DNA of 64,000 nucleotides from Verrucomicrobiota bacterium (lineage in GTDB: Bacteria; Verrucomicrobiota; Verrucomicrobiia; Limisphaerales; Pedosphaeraceae): positions 102,661 through 166,660 of the forward strand of contig JAJPHR010000049.1 in assembly GCA_021325145.1 (NCBI GenBank), given 5' to 3'. The notes under the pieces were generated by a model, which saw only the letters and a program-made list of their open reading frames with translations, was not told the origin of the DNA and searched no databases. The translations under genes and the position numbers were made by a program. Shown piece after piece: positions 44,987 through 54,500 of the stretch (position 1 is its first letter; each line of letters starts with the position of its first letter).

Positions 44987-46930
44987 ATGCAACTACACCT
45001 CATTGATTGGATCATTGCCTTGTTCTGCGTTTTGATTTGCTTCGCACCCGCGCTGTTCTTTGGTCGTCGCGCCGGCAAAAGTACCTCTGAATTTTTCGCC
45101 TCGGGCCGTTCCGTCCCCTGGTGGCTCGCGGGGTTGTCCATGGTGGCCACCACGTTCAGCAGCGACACGCCCAACTGGGTCACGCAGCAGGTGCGCCAAT
45201 ACGGAGTGGCCGGCAATTGGCAGTGGTGGGCCTTCGTGCTCACGGGAGTCTCCACCGTGTTTTTCTTTGCGCGGTTGTGGCGGCGCTCCGGCGTCATGAC
45301 GGACCTGGAGTTTTACGAACTGCGTTACTCCGGGAAGGCCGCTTCAGTGGTGCGCGGCTTCCGCGCCGTTTATTTGGGCCTCTTTTTCAACTGCTTCATT
45401 ATGGGAACGGTCACGCTCGCCGCCTGCAAAATCGCCAACATTCTTTTCGGGATGCCGCGCTGGGAAACCATTCTCATCTGCGGCGTGCTCAACGTGATCT
45501 TCGCCGCGCATTCCGGCCTCTGGGGCGTGCTCGTTATCGATATGGTGCAGTTCTTCATCAAGATGACCGCCGTGGTTGCGGCGGCGTACTTCGGATTGAA
45601 GGAAGTGGCGCGCCGCTCCGGGCTGGGCGAGAGCGCGCTGGCGGGTCTGCATCAGTTGGTGACCGCGCTCGGCGGCCAGCAAGTCGTTCTCCCTGCGGGC
45701 GGGCAGCCCGTCCTGTCCGCGATCGACGGCCACGGCCAGCCCATCCTGAACATTCTCCCCAACTTTTCAATGGATCTGGCCCTGATGATTTTCATTTTGC
45801 CCATTGCCATCAGTTGGTGGGCGAACTGGTATCCCGGGGCTGAACCCGGCGGTGGCAGCTATATCGCCCAGCGGATGCTCGCGTCAAAATCCGAGAAAGA
45901 TTCTCTCGGCAGCACGCTCTTCTTCAATTTCGCCCATTACGTCCTGCGGCCCTGGCCGTGGATCATCACCGCGCTCTGTTCGATCATTATTTTTCCCGAG
46001 TTGAAGGACATTCAAGCGGCTTTTCCGAACGCCGATCCGAAGTTGCTGGGCCACGACAGCGCGTTTCCGGCGATGCTGAAATTTCTGCCGGCGGGATTTG
46101 TGGGCTTGATGGTGGGCGGTTTGCTGGCCGCCAACTCCTCCACGATCCTGACACACCTCAATTGGGGCTCCTCCTATCTGGTCCATGATTTTTATCGTCG
46201 CTTCATTGCTCCCGAAGCCGAAGAAAGGCATTATGTCAACGCCGGCCGGGTTTGCACGGTGGTATTGTATCTCGTGGCCGCTCTGCTCAGCCTAGCGCTG
46301 GATTCGGCGCAGCAGGCGTTTCAGATTCTGCTGTCCATCGGCGCGGGCACGGGGCTGTTGTATGTGTTGCGCTGGTTCTGGTGGCGCATCAATGCGTGGT
46401 GCGAAGTTACGGCCATGGGAAGTTCGTTCCTGATCTCCCTGGTGTTCTTCATTCTAGATATTCAACGGAAGAAGGCCGGGCTTCCCCCACTTCCTTTCGC
46501 TCAAACCATAATCATCTCGGTCGCTTTCACGACGGTTTGCTGGGTCATCACGGCTTTCGTCACCACGCCGACAAGCCGCGAAAAATTGATTTCGTTCTAC
46601 AGGAAAGTACATCCCGCCGGGCCGGGCTGGACGAAAATCCGCCTGGAAGCCGGCGTTAGCGAATCCGAAGCCGCCTTGCGCGGCGACCACATGGGCATGG
46701 CAACGCTGGGCTGGATTTGCGGGTGCCTGGCGATCTGGTCATCGCTCTTCACTATTGGTAATTGCCTTTATGGCCGATGGAACCTTGCCCTTCCACTCTT
46801 TGGCGTCTTTCTCGTCAGCGCCCTGGTGCTGATTTATGTCGTCAACACCCTTTGGTCCAAACCCGCGCCCGCGGAAGTGAAGACTCAAACGCCGCGCGAC
46901 GTCGCGGACTCGCTCTCGCCCAAACCGTGA
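44987..46930 (+). CDS. Sodium:solute symporter family transporter
   Basis: 647 aa with about 13 hydrophobic helices. The start (IIALFCVLICFAPALFFGRR) and the FFASGRSVPWWLAGLSMVAT segment are hallmarks of the SSS family, which uses the Na+ gradient to import small solutes. The order between a GH18 and a GH20 gene suggests that it imports N-acetylglucosamine or chitobiose. The stop codon lies 5 bp before the GH20 start, so the pair is operonic. The specific substrate is inferred from context. Confidence 0.9.
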   Translation: MQLHLIDWIIALFCVLICFAPALFFGRRAGKSTSEFFASGRSVPWWLAGLSMVATTFSSDTPNWVTQQVRQYGVAGNWQWWAFVLTGVSTVFFFARLWRRSGVMTDLEFYELRYSGKAASVVRGFRAVYLGLFFNCFIMGTVTLAACKIANILFGMPRWETILICGVLNVIFAAHSGLWGVLVIDMVQFFIKMTAVVAAAYFGLKEVARRSGLGESALAGLHQLVTALGGQQVVLPAGGQPVLSAIDGHGQPILNILPNFSMDLALMIFILPIAISWWANWYPGAEPGGGSYIAQRMLASKSEKDSLGSTLFFNFAHYVLRPWPWIITALCSIIIFPELKDIQAAFPNADPKLLGHDSAFPAMLKFLPAGFVGLMVGGLLAANSSTILTHLNWGSSYLVHDFYRRFIAPEAEERHYVNAGRVCTVVLYLVAALLSLALDSAQQAFQILLSIGAGTGLLYVLRWFWWRINAWCEVTAMGSSFLISLVFFILDIQRKKAGLPPLPFAQTIIISVAFTTVCWVITAFVTTPTSREKLISFYRKVHPAGPGWTKIRLEAGVSESEAALRGDHMGMATLGWICGCLAIWSSLFTIGNCLYGRWNLALPLFGVFLVSALVLIYVVNTLWSKPAPAEVKTQTPRDVADSLSPKP

Positions 46931-46935
46931 TTTGA

Positions 46936-48618
46936 ATGAAACATCCAATCAGAACCTTGATCGTTGCCGCTTTTCTTGCCTCCCTGCCCGCCGTGTTTGC
47001 CGCTGATGCCAACCCGCCCGCCATTGTTCCGCTGCCGCAAAAAATGGAAATGCACGAAGGTGTATTCACACTCCGTCCGCAAGGCGGCGTCTTCCATGGC
47101 CGCACGAAAATTCTGGTTGATTCTGCCATGCAGGAGACGGGCCAATATCTCGCCAGTCGGCTCGCAAAATCCACCGGCCGCGCCTTTGCCGTCAACAACA
47201 CCGCCCAAACCGATCTGGTCAACAATGCCATCCTCCTGACCGCGAGCGGAGCGAAGGCTGACCTCGGTCCCGAGGGCTACGAACTCGTCGTGGAGCCAGG
47301 AGGAGTGGTCATTCGTGCGATTGACCCAGCCGGCGCGTTCTACGGCGTGCAATCATTGTTGCAGCTTCTGCCGCCCGAGGTTTTTGCGGACCATCATGTT
47401 GCCGGCGTGGAATGGATTATCCCCTGCGTCCACATCGAAGACCAGCCCCGCTTCAAATGGCGCGGCTTCATGCTCGACGTCAGCCGCCATTTCTTCACCA
47501 AAACCGAGGTCGAACAAATTCTTGATGCCATGGCGTTGCACAAGCTGAACAGCTTCCATTGGCACCTGGTGGACGACCAGGGCTGGCGCGTCGAAATCAA
47601 GAAATACCCGCGCCTCACTCAAGTCGGCGGCTGGCGCAAGGAGATTGGCTTCAAGCTCGACCCAAAGGCGAGCACTGCTTACGGACCGGATGGCCGATAC
47701 GGCGGCTTCTATACACAGGACGACATCCGTGAAATCGTGGCCTACGCCCAGGCGCGCCATATCAACATCGTGCCCGAAATCGAAATGCCCGGCCACTCCA
47801 CCGCTGCGCTGATGGCTTACCCCGAGTTCAGTTGCACGGGCGGGCCGTTCACCACGGATTTGCCGGGCGGAATTTTCAACGGCATATACTGCGCCGGCAA
47901 CGAGCAGACGTTCGCGTTCGTCGAAGACGTGCTCGCGGAAATCTGCGACTTGTTCCCCGGCAAATATATCCACGTGGGCGGCGATGAGGTGCTGCCGGAC
48001 AATTGGAAAGCCTGCCCGAAGTGCCAGGCCCGCATGCAGCAGGAAGGATTGCATAAGGAAGCCGATTTGGAAAATTACTTCATCCGCCGCATCGAGAAAT
48101 GCGTCAACGCCCACGGCCGCAACCTGATTGGCTGGAGTGAAATCCGCGAAGGCGGACTCGCGCAAAACGCCGCCATCATGGATTGGGCAGGCGGGGCGAC
48201 CGAAGCCGCCATGGCCGGCCATGACGTGGTCATGTCTCCGCTGGCCGACTGTTACTTCGACCACTACCAGTCCGAGGATCATTCCACCGAACCGCATGCC
48301 ATTGGCGGATTCCTGCCGTTGAGCCAGGTCTATGCCTATGAACCGGTGCCGGCGACTCTGGACGCGAAGTATCAATCGCACATCCTGGGCGCGCAGGCCA
48401 ACGAATGGACCGAATACATGCCCTCCCTCAAGCACGTCGAGTACATGGCCTTCCCCCGCTTGTGCGCCTTGTCGGAAGTCGTATGGTCCCCCAAAAGCTC
48501 GCGCAACTGGCCGGACTTCACACGTCGTCTCCCGGTCGATTGCCGCCGCCTCGAAATGCTCGGCGTCAATTATCGCCATCAAACTGGAAACACGAATCCC
48601 GCTTACTCAGCCAAGTAA
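46936..48618 (+). CDS. Beta-N-acetylhexosaminidase (GH20), secreted
   Basis: 560 aa with a signal peptide (TLIVAAFLASLPAVFA). The GH20 retaining hexosaminidase signature is HVGGDEVLP with catalytic Asp350 and Glu351, and the fold-typical FHWHLVDDQGWRVEIKKYP and EIEMPGHSTAALMAYPE. It releases terminal GlcNAc (or GalNAc) from chitin oligomers in the periplasm or outside. It follows the symporter by 5 bp, completing a polymer-to-monomer-to-uptake chain with the GH18 gene. The stop codon overlaps a hairpin. Confidence 0.94.
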   Translation: MKHPIRTLIVAAFLASLPAVFAADANPPAIVPLPQKMEMHEGVFTLRPQGGVFHGRTKILVDSAMQETGQYLASRLAKSTGRAFAVNNTAQTDLVNNAILLTASGAKADLGPEGYELVVEPGGVVIRAIDPAGAFYGVQSLLQLLPPEVFADHHVAGVEWIIPCVHIEDQPRFKWRGFMLDVSRHFFTKTEVEQILDAMALHKLNSFHWHLVDDQGWRVEIKKYPRLTQVGGWRKEIGFKLDPKASTAYGPDGRYGGFYTQDDIREIVAYAQARHINIVPEIEMPGHSTAALMAYPEFSCTGGPFTTDLPGGIFNGIYCAGNEQTFAFVEDVLAEICDLFPGKYIHVGGDEVLPDNWKACPKCQARMQQEGLHKEADLENYFIRRIEKCVNAHGRNLIGWSEIREGGLAQNAAIMDWAGGATEAAMAGHDVVMSPLADCYFDHYQSEDHSTEPHAIGGFLPLSQVYAYEPVPATLDAKYQSHILGAQANEWTEYMPSLKHVEYMAFPRLCALSEVVWSPKSSRNWPDFTRRLPVDCRRLEMLGVNYRHQTGNTNPAYSAK

Positions 48619-48628
48619 AGCGGGATTC
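48594..48628 (+). terminator. Hairpin spanning the GH20 stop codon
   Basis: GAATCCCGCTT (48594-48604) pairs with AAGCGGGATTC (48618-48628), an 11-bp stem. The TAA stop (48616-48618) is in the loop edge. The next gene is convergent, so a terminator is expected here. Confidence 0.6.
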
Positions 48629-48688
48629 ATTCGGCGTTTGGTAAATGATCAATTGAGCTTCGCGTCCGCATCCATCCGGCTTGTCACA

Positions 48689-48850
48689 TCAGACGCGTCT
48701 GCGTCCCGCGATCAACGACACCAGGAACAGCACCAGAAAGATCGTGAACAGGATTTGCGCGATGCTCGCCGAAGCTCCGGCGATGCCCGTAAAACCGAGC
48801 ACTCCCGCCACTAGCGCCACGATTAGAAAAACCAGTGTCCAGCTTAACAT
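48689..48850 (-). CDS. Small DUF1328-type membrane protein
   Basis: 53 aa: [20 protein letters not shown], a small middle region ([12 protein letters not shown]), a second hydrophobic stretch ([14 protein letters not shown]) and a basic end AGRRRV. The sequence pattern is that of DUF1328 two-helix membrane proteins, which are common in soil bacteria and often stress-induced. AAAGGA precedes the ATG by about 9 nt. Its start overlaps the end of the upstream small gene by 7 bp. The exact function is unknown. Confidence 0.82.
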   Translation of the reverse strand: MLSWTLVFLIVALVAGVLGFTGIAGASASIAQILFTIFLVLFLVSLIAGRRRV

Positions 48851-49083
48851 AAATATCGTCCTTTCGGGTTGAGGGCTGTTGCCCGCTCAAAATCAGGCCC
48901 GACCACCACCACGGGAATGAACGCGTAATCCCGCGGTTCGTTGTATTCCCTGGGCAGCGGCGCAATTATCGGCCCCTGGTCGATCCTCACCGGAAACATT
49001 TCGTCCACCTGCCAATCCACGCACGGAATCACCACTCGTTTCCCTTCACGAATTCTCGACGACCTCTCTTGGTTCGCTTTCAT
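48844..49083 (-). CDS. 79-aa hypothetical protein upstream of DUF1328
   Basis: Begins [20 protein letters not shown] and ends [15 protein letters not shown]. It is rich in charged and proline residues, has no signal peptide or hydrophobic helix, and has no motif I recognise. The 7-bp overlap with the DUF1328 start and the same strand suggest co-expression. The ATG at 49083 is chosen because AAGGGC precedes it. The longer upstream frame to 49200 is poorly supported. It could be a soluble partner of the membrane peptide. Confidence 0.6.
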   Translation of the reverse strand: MKANQERSSRIREGKRVVIPCVDWQVDEMFPVRIDQGPIIAPLPREYNEPRDYAFIPVVVVGPDFERATALNPKGRYLC

Positions 49084-49359
49084 AGTGTGCCCTTTGTAGC
49101 TTCTGAGTTGTGATGGTCGTCTTCGGTCGCATTCCAGTTCATTATCCAGCGCAAGCCGTGCCACAATCCTTCCGAATCTACTCAAGATGCTTGGCCTCAA
49201 TTACTTACATCAATCCTGCCACCTCGCTTCCGCCCAATCCACGGCCCTCCGTATGGCAATTTGCAACCCCTTCCGCCCCAACCAACCGCGTTTTGCGGTT
49301 CGCATCGGAATTCGCTCGTCATCTGGACGCCCCTTGGATTTTAATGAAAGCTAAACGCT

Positions 49360-49788
49360 ATGAAGACCGTTCTGGTTGTGGAAGATAACGACGACGATCT
49401 GATGCTCATGAAAATGGCATGCCAACGCACCGGCATCCCCCATTCTCTCCAAGTCGTCACCGACGGCGACACCGCCGTCGATTACATGGCGGGCGCCGGC
49501 CCTTATGCCGACCGCCTCGCTCATCCCTTGCCCGACCTCATTTTCCTCGACATCCGCCTGCCCAAACGCGACGGCCACGAAGTCCTCGAATGGATCCGCG
49601 CCCGGCCCGAGTTCAAGCTCCTGCCCGTCGTCATGCTCACCAACTCCGCCCACCCCGAGGACGTTGACCGTGCCTACAAACTCGGCGTCACCTCCTACCT
49701 CCGCAAAATCGCCTCCCCGGCCGAATTCGGCCAGGCCGTCCGCGTCATTCTCAAATACTGGCTCGAACTCAACATTCCCTACAACTGA
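49360..49788 (+). CDS. Single-domain CheY/Rcp1-like response regulator
   Basis: 142 aa with only a receiver domain. It opens KTVLVVEDNDDDLMLM (acidic pocket) and has the phosphorylation site Asp64 in LIFLDIRLPKRDGHEV, Thr94 region MLTNSAH, and Lys116 in SYLRKIASP. The end (FGQAVRVILKYWLELNIPY) resembles Rcp1-type phytochrome-associated regulators. No output domain is present. No kinase gene is adjacent. It is divergent from the small-gene pair. Confidence 0.93.
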   Translation: MKTVLVVEDNDDDLMLMKMACQRTGIPHSLQVVTDGDTAVDYMAGAGPYADRLAHPLPDLIFLDIRLPKRDGHEVLEWIRARPEFKLLPVVMLTNSAHPEDVDRAYKLGVTSYLRKIASPAEFGQAVRVILKYWLELNIPYN

Positions 49789-50274
49789 CCCCCGCCGGCT
49801 TGTCCCGGCCTTTGCGGCCCGCTTTGTCCTAAACTTTGTCGAACTGGTTGGTTTCACCTTGTTCCGGTCTGTTTCGATTTTCTGGTTTCGGGTTCGGATT
49901 AAAAAAAGAGGTTTAATTTACTTTAATTTGGTTTAATTTACCCTAATTTCGGCGGTTTTTGGTTCCGCCACGTGGCCCGCGCCGCCGCGCGTCCGGGCCA
50001 TGCCATCTGGGCAGGGACCATGCGCCTGCTTCCGGGAGCCTTCATGAGAAAAGTCTGGTGGTTGGCTTTAGCTTTGGATTTTAGCCTTCTTTAACGTTCT
50101 TCATCGCACCGACTCTACGCCACCGCCCCTGCCCTTGTCAACACTTTTATTCAGATATGTTCACAACCCTGCCCCACCCTCTTGAATCCTTCTTTTTCCG
50201 AATCCGTGTCCATCGGTGCCCCCTGTCCACTCCGCCGACGGAAGCAGCCTCCCCCCCTGCACTCCTTATCTAAA
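49789..50274. other. 486-bp gene-free region
   Basis: It contains a two-copy tandem repeat (49910-49949) and AT-rich DNA followed by C/T-rich DNA (around 50100-50270). It lies between two convergent genes, so no promoter is needed. I see no gene. Confidence 0.5.
49910..49949. repeat. Two tandem 20-bp AT-rich repeats
   Basis: GGTTTAATTTAC plus 8 more bases is present twice in a row (49910-49929 and 49930-49949) with 18 of 20 positions equal. It sits between convergent genes. Confidence 0.8.
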
Positions 50275-51153
50275 CTACTTCCCCGCCCCATACCCCCGCA
50301 CGAACCCGATGCACTGCGCCACCTCCGGCACTGAATGCTCCCAGTTATACTCGTACTCAATCGAAATATTCCCGTCGAAACCCTGCGCCTTCAACTCCTC
50401 CAAAATCCCCGGCACATCCGACACTCCCGTGCCATACGGCAAGTCATGGGCGGCCGGCCCCATCTGGTTCAAATCCTTCAGATGACTGCTGATGATGCGG
50501 CCCTTCAAAATCCGCAGGCAATCCACCGGCTTGAGATTCGAACGCACCCAATGCCCCGTGTCCGCGCAAGACCCGATGCGCGGGTCGCGATCCTTGACCA
50601 CGGACAAAATGTAATTCGGGTCCCACATGCGGTAATTCGGATCATTGGCCCGTTTGGGATGGTCATGAAAACCCACCTTGATGTCATATTCCTTCACCAT
50701 CTTCTCGATGGTATCGATGGCGTCCACCGATTCCGTGGTAATCGCGCGCAAGCCCATCGTCTTCGCAAACTCGAACAACTTGCGCGCGTCCGCTTCATCC
50801 TTGGGCACGCCCACCACCCCGTAATTGACCGCCTTCAAATGGTATTGCGCCAGCTTGTCCTTGACCTTTTGGATGACCTCGGGCGACGCGTTATGATCCC
50901 ACTTCACATTCGGCTCCTCCGGGCTCAACTTCTGGCCCGGATAAAACTCGATCACCTTGCCCCCGCATTCGGCCGTCTTTTCAATCGCCTCGAACACCGA
51001 GTAGCGATTGAACGTATAAGCCTGGCAACCGATGAAAAAACCGCCCGTCTTGTATTCCTCCGGAATTTTATTTTCGGCGCGAACCGGCAGATTCGCAGTC
51101 ATGGCGGCAAAAGTGAACGCAAGAGCGCAGGTCAGGATGGAGTTGCGGTGCAT
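50275..51153 (-). CDS. Secreted TIM-barrel sugar phosphate isomerase/epimerase family protein
   Basis: 292 aa with a signal peptide (LTCALAFTFAAMTANLPVRA). The fold is xylose-isomerase-like: FIGCQAYTFNRYSVFEAIEK, KVGFHDHPKRAND, GSCADTGHWVRSNLKPVDCL and ISIEYEYNWEHSVPEV carry the expected metal and substrate-binding His/Glu/Asp residues at the ends of the barrel strands. The export signal is unusual for a sugar isomerase but common in PVC-type bacteria, where such proteins act in the periplasm. The substrate is unknown. No operon partner is near. Confidence 0.85.
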   Translation of the reverse strand: MHRNSILTCALAFTFAAMTANLPVRAENKIPEEYKTGGFFIGCQAYTFNRYSVFEAIEKTAECGGKVIEFYPGQKLSPEEPNVKWDHNASPEVIQKVKDKLAQYHLKAVNYGVVGVPKDEADARKLFEFAKTMGLRAITTESVDAIDTIEKMVKEYDIKVGFHDHPKRANDPNYRMWDPNYILSVVKDRDPRIGSCADTGHWVRSNLKPVDCLRILKGRIISSHLKDLNQMGPAAHDLPYGTGVSDVPGILEELKAQGFDGNISIEYEYNWEHSVPEVAQCIGFVRGYGAGK

Positions 51154-51269
51154 ATTTTTTATAAATCGTGTTCTGATGTCGTGCTGGTCAGCCCCATGGA
51201 AAGCTCAGTTGGAAAGATTTTCAACCATTAAATCCTCCCGCCGGCACGACCGGGCATATCAACCCTGTT

Positions 51270-51354
51270 GGTAGGGATGGCGCGCTGCGCCGTCCCCGTC
51301 GCCGAGCGCAGCGTCGGGCGACGGAACGAATGATCCGGATCGCACGGTTTCGGC
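51270..51354. repeat. Structured intergenic repeat, copy A
   Basis: The sequence beginning GGTAGGGATGGCGCGCTGCG contains GGATGGCGC pairing with GCGCCGTCC, then CGTCGCC pairing with GGCGACG, then GGAACGA. It matches copy C (63896-64000) and partly copy B (55193-55272). Confidence 0.8.
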
Positions 51355-51471
51355 CAGCACTCGAACATCTGCCAGGGCTTGGAGTGCGACGACAGAGCGG
51401 CGACGGCGCTTTCGCCCACACCAATACGCTCCGATCTCCGGAAACACTCCGCCCGCCCGGATATCGGTCCA

Positions 51472-51507
51472 TAAAAAAGAAACCACGGGCTCATCACCCG
51501 TGGTTTC
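51472..51507 (-). terminator. Rho-independent terminator of the coiled-coil gene
   Basis: On the minus strand GAAACCACGGG (51507-51497), a 7-nt loop and CCCGTGGTTTC (51489-51479) form an 11-bp stem, followed by six T (51478-51473). It begins 24 bp after the stop codon. Confidence 0.93.
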
Positions 51508-51530
51508 CGCCTACTGTTTTATTTTCTCAA

Positions 51531-54500
51531 TCAACCCGCCCCAACCAAACTTTTTCCATTCCTCCAGGTATTGAGGAACAAGGACGCTTCCGTCAATTTC
51601 TTCTCCAGATTCTGCACCTGGCGGGCGCCCTCGGAAGAGGATTGCTTGGCTTCGTCGCGCTCCCTCTCGGTGCGAGCCAACAGCGCCTTCAAAGGCTCGA
51701 TGGCCTCGCGCACTTTCTTCTCGGACTCCGTCTCCCAGAGCGCCTGCGTGGCCAAATGACGGGCCTCCGCTTGTGCGGCCCACTGCGCTTCCAACTCCTG
51801 CTCACGCTGTTTGGCCCGGGCCTGGGCCGCTTCATCCTTCTGCTGCATTTCCTTGCGCAACTGGGCCTCAAGCTGGCGCGATTTGGACAGGAACAGTTCT
51901 TCCTTCTGCTGCGCCTCGAGCCCGAAACGAGTTTCGGTGGCACGAATGCGCGACTCGGTCTGGCGCTTCCATTCCTCCTCCCGGCTGCGCAAATCCGACG
52001 TCCACTGGCTTTGCAATTCGGCCTCCCGGGCCTCCGCCTTCATCGCCAGTTCCTGTTCGCGCTGCTTCAGCCTGGCCTCGAAGGCCAGTTCCTTTTGCTG
52101 CAATTCCTGCTTCAAGCGCGTGCTCGCTTCGCGCGACTGGGTTTCGAGCTGGCGCACCAGTTCCGACTCCCGGCGACGAAACTCCTGCTCCGCCTGCGTT
52201 TGCGCTTCGCTCAAGCGGCTCTCCGCCTGCGCGAGCAATTGCTGCTCCCGCTGTTTGAGCCTGATTTGAGCGGCCTCTTCCCGCTGCTGCACCTCTTGCC
52301 TCCAGTGCGCGTCCACTTCCTGCGCGCGGGCCTCAACCAGGCGCTCCAGGTCCGCCTCGCGGCGGCGGGCGTCCTGATCCAGCCGGGTTTGCTCCTCCGC
52401 CAGGCGGGCTTCAAAGGCGAGCGTCAATTCCTGCTCGCGCTGTTTCAATTGGCGTTCGAAGTCCAGGTCATGCTGGCGCAGGGTCTTTCCAAACTCCACC
52501 TGCCTTTGCTCCCAACGATGCTTCTCCTGGCGCGCGGCCTTTTCCAGTTCACGCGCGGCGTCCTCCTGGGCCAGCGACAATTTGAGGGCAAAGGAATCCG
52601 CCTGCTGCTTCAACTGAGCCTCCGCCGTATCGCGCCCGCGCAAGGCTTCCTTCAAGTCATGCGTCAGCCGGGCGGTTGACTCCACCGCGGCCATTTCGGC
52701 ATCGGCTGCCTGGCGGCGGGCCTGAATAACCTGCGTTTTGCAATCTTCGGTTACTTCCAGCAATTTCTTGTGATGCGCCTGCATCATGGCCGTGCGTTCC
52801 GCTTCGCTGGCGGCGCGTTGCTCGTCCAGTTCCTGGGTCAATTGAGTCAGGCGGTCCGACCACGCATTCTGGCGCATCTGAACCTGGCGTTCGATCTCTG
52901 ACTTCTGCAAGTCGCGCAAAGCGTCCTTCTCCACGACGGTGCGGTTGAGCGAATCCGCCATGCCGGCCAGTTTGGCCACCCATTCAGCTTCCTTGCGCTT
53001 CAATTGCTCTTCACGCTCGGCGGCGGCGGCGCTGATGGCCTGATTGGCAGCTTCCAGCGCCGATTCCTTCTCCGCCAGCGCCTTCTCGGCGGCGGCTTGC
53101 GCGGCGGCCACGGCTTTGTCGCGAGCCACGATTTGCGCTGACGCTTCGCTGGCCATGCGTTCGGCGCGCAGAATCTTCAGACGGCCGGCGCGCGTGTAAA
53201 GCTCATGCATTCGGCGGCCGAGAAAGCCCAATCGATAAGCCGGGCGCTGCTGTTCGGGCTGGAAAACGGTGGAGAATCCGATCTCCACCATCAACGTCGG
53301 CAGAAACGCGACAATGAAGGCCAGCACCGGGTAAACCCAGATCCGCACCATGCTGATTTGATCGGTGAGAATGTCGCCGCGCTCCTTGGCGGTCGCCTTG
53401 ATGGACATGGGACGCTCACCCTTGAATAAGCCGCGCACGATTTCCACCGTGGTGGCAATGCGGTGCACCTGGGTTTTTCGAATGTCGGCCTCGCGTTCCG
53501 CGTAAAATCCCTCAGCCTTCTTGCGGGAGGCATCGATTTCCGCGCGGATTCCGTCAACCTTCTGAACGGCCGTCGCCAAATCCTGGTCGATCTGTTTCTG
53601 TTCCGCCTTCCATTCCGCGACCAACGCCGTCTGGGCCGCTGACAATTCGTCGCGCTTCTTGTCGGCTTCCTCGCGCTTGGTGCCGGAGCGGCGGTCGAAT
53701 TCCTCGCGCAACTGATGGGCTTCGGCTTCGACCTGGGCAATCCGGTCGCGGCGCTTGGTGTTGACGGCGAGCAATTCGCCTTCCTTGGCTTTGATTTGAG
53801 CGTCCAGTTCCGCCAGCAGCGTTGATTTAAGGATCGTGTTGGACTCGCGCACCGGCGGCACCCCGGGATCAACGGGCTCCTTCAGCACCTGCCGTTTGAT
53901 AAAGTTGGCGTTGTCGTACTCCGCCTTGTCTTTTTCATAAGCCGCCTTCTTGTTGGCGTAAGCAGCCATTTTCACTTTGTAGGCGTTCTCGATGCGGGCC
54001 TCTTCGGCGTTCCACTTGCTGTCCCGGGCCAGCTCCGCTTCGCGGCGCGCGCGCAAATCCGCGATGGATTTGGTGAGCTGCTCCGTGTCGGCGTTAAACT
54101 GCGCGATGATGTTGGACTCGCGGGTTTCCACTTCGGACAGTTCTTTCTTCTGATAATCGGTCAGGCTGATGGCGTCTTTGCGCACGTCGTCGTTGCGCTT
54201 GAGCAACTCCTCCAGATCGGCCTTGGCCTTGGCCTGTTTCGCGGTCAAGTCGGCGAGCTTGTGCTCGCGGTCCGCCTTCTTCTGCTCAATGGCCGCCAGT
54301 TCACCACTGAGCTGGCTGATCTTGACTTCCTCGGCCATCGCCTTGTCGAGCATCTGGCTGGCTGGAGTCATGGCCACGCCCATCTCATAGACCGCCATGT
54401 CCTTGACCAATTGGAACGTCAGCACGCAAATCAATGGCAGCCCGACCATGAGCATGAAGCCCTTTTGCCAGCCCGTGCGCGAGGCGGTCCAAATGGCCAG

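Noticed and set aside
51330..52679. A 449-codon plus-strand frame opposite the coiled-coil gene
   Set aside because: Leucine-rich, low-complexity translation that mirrors the Q/E/R-rich repeats of the opposite strand. The coiled-coil gene has a matching terminator.
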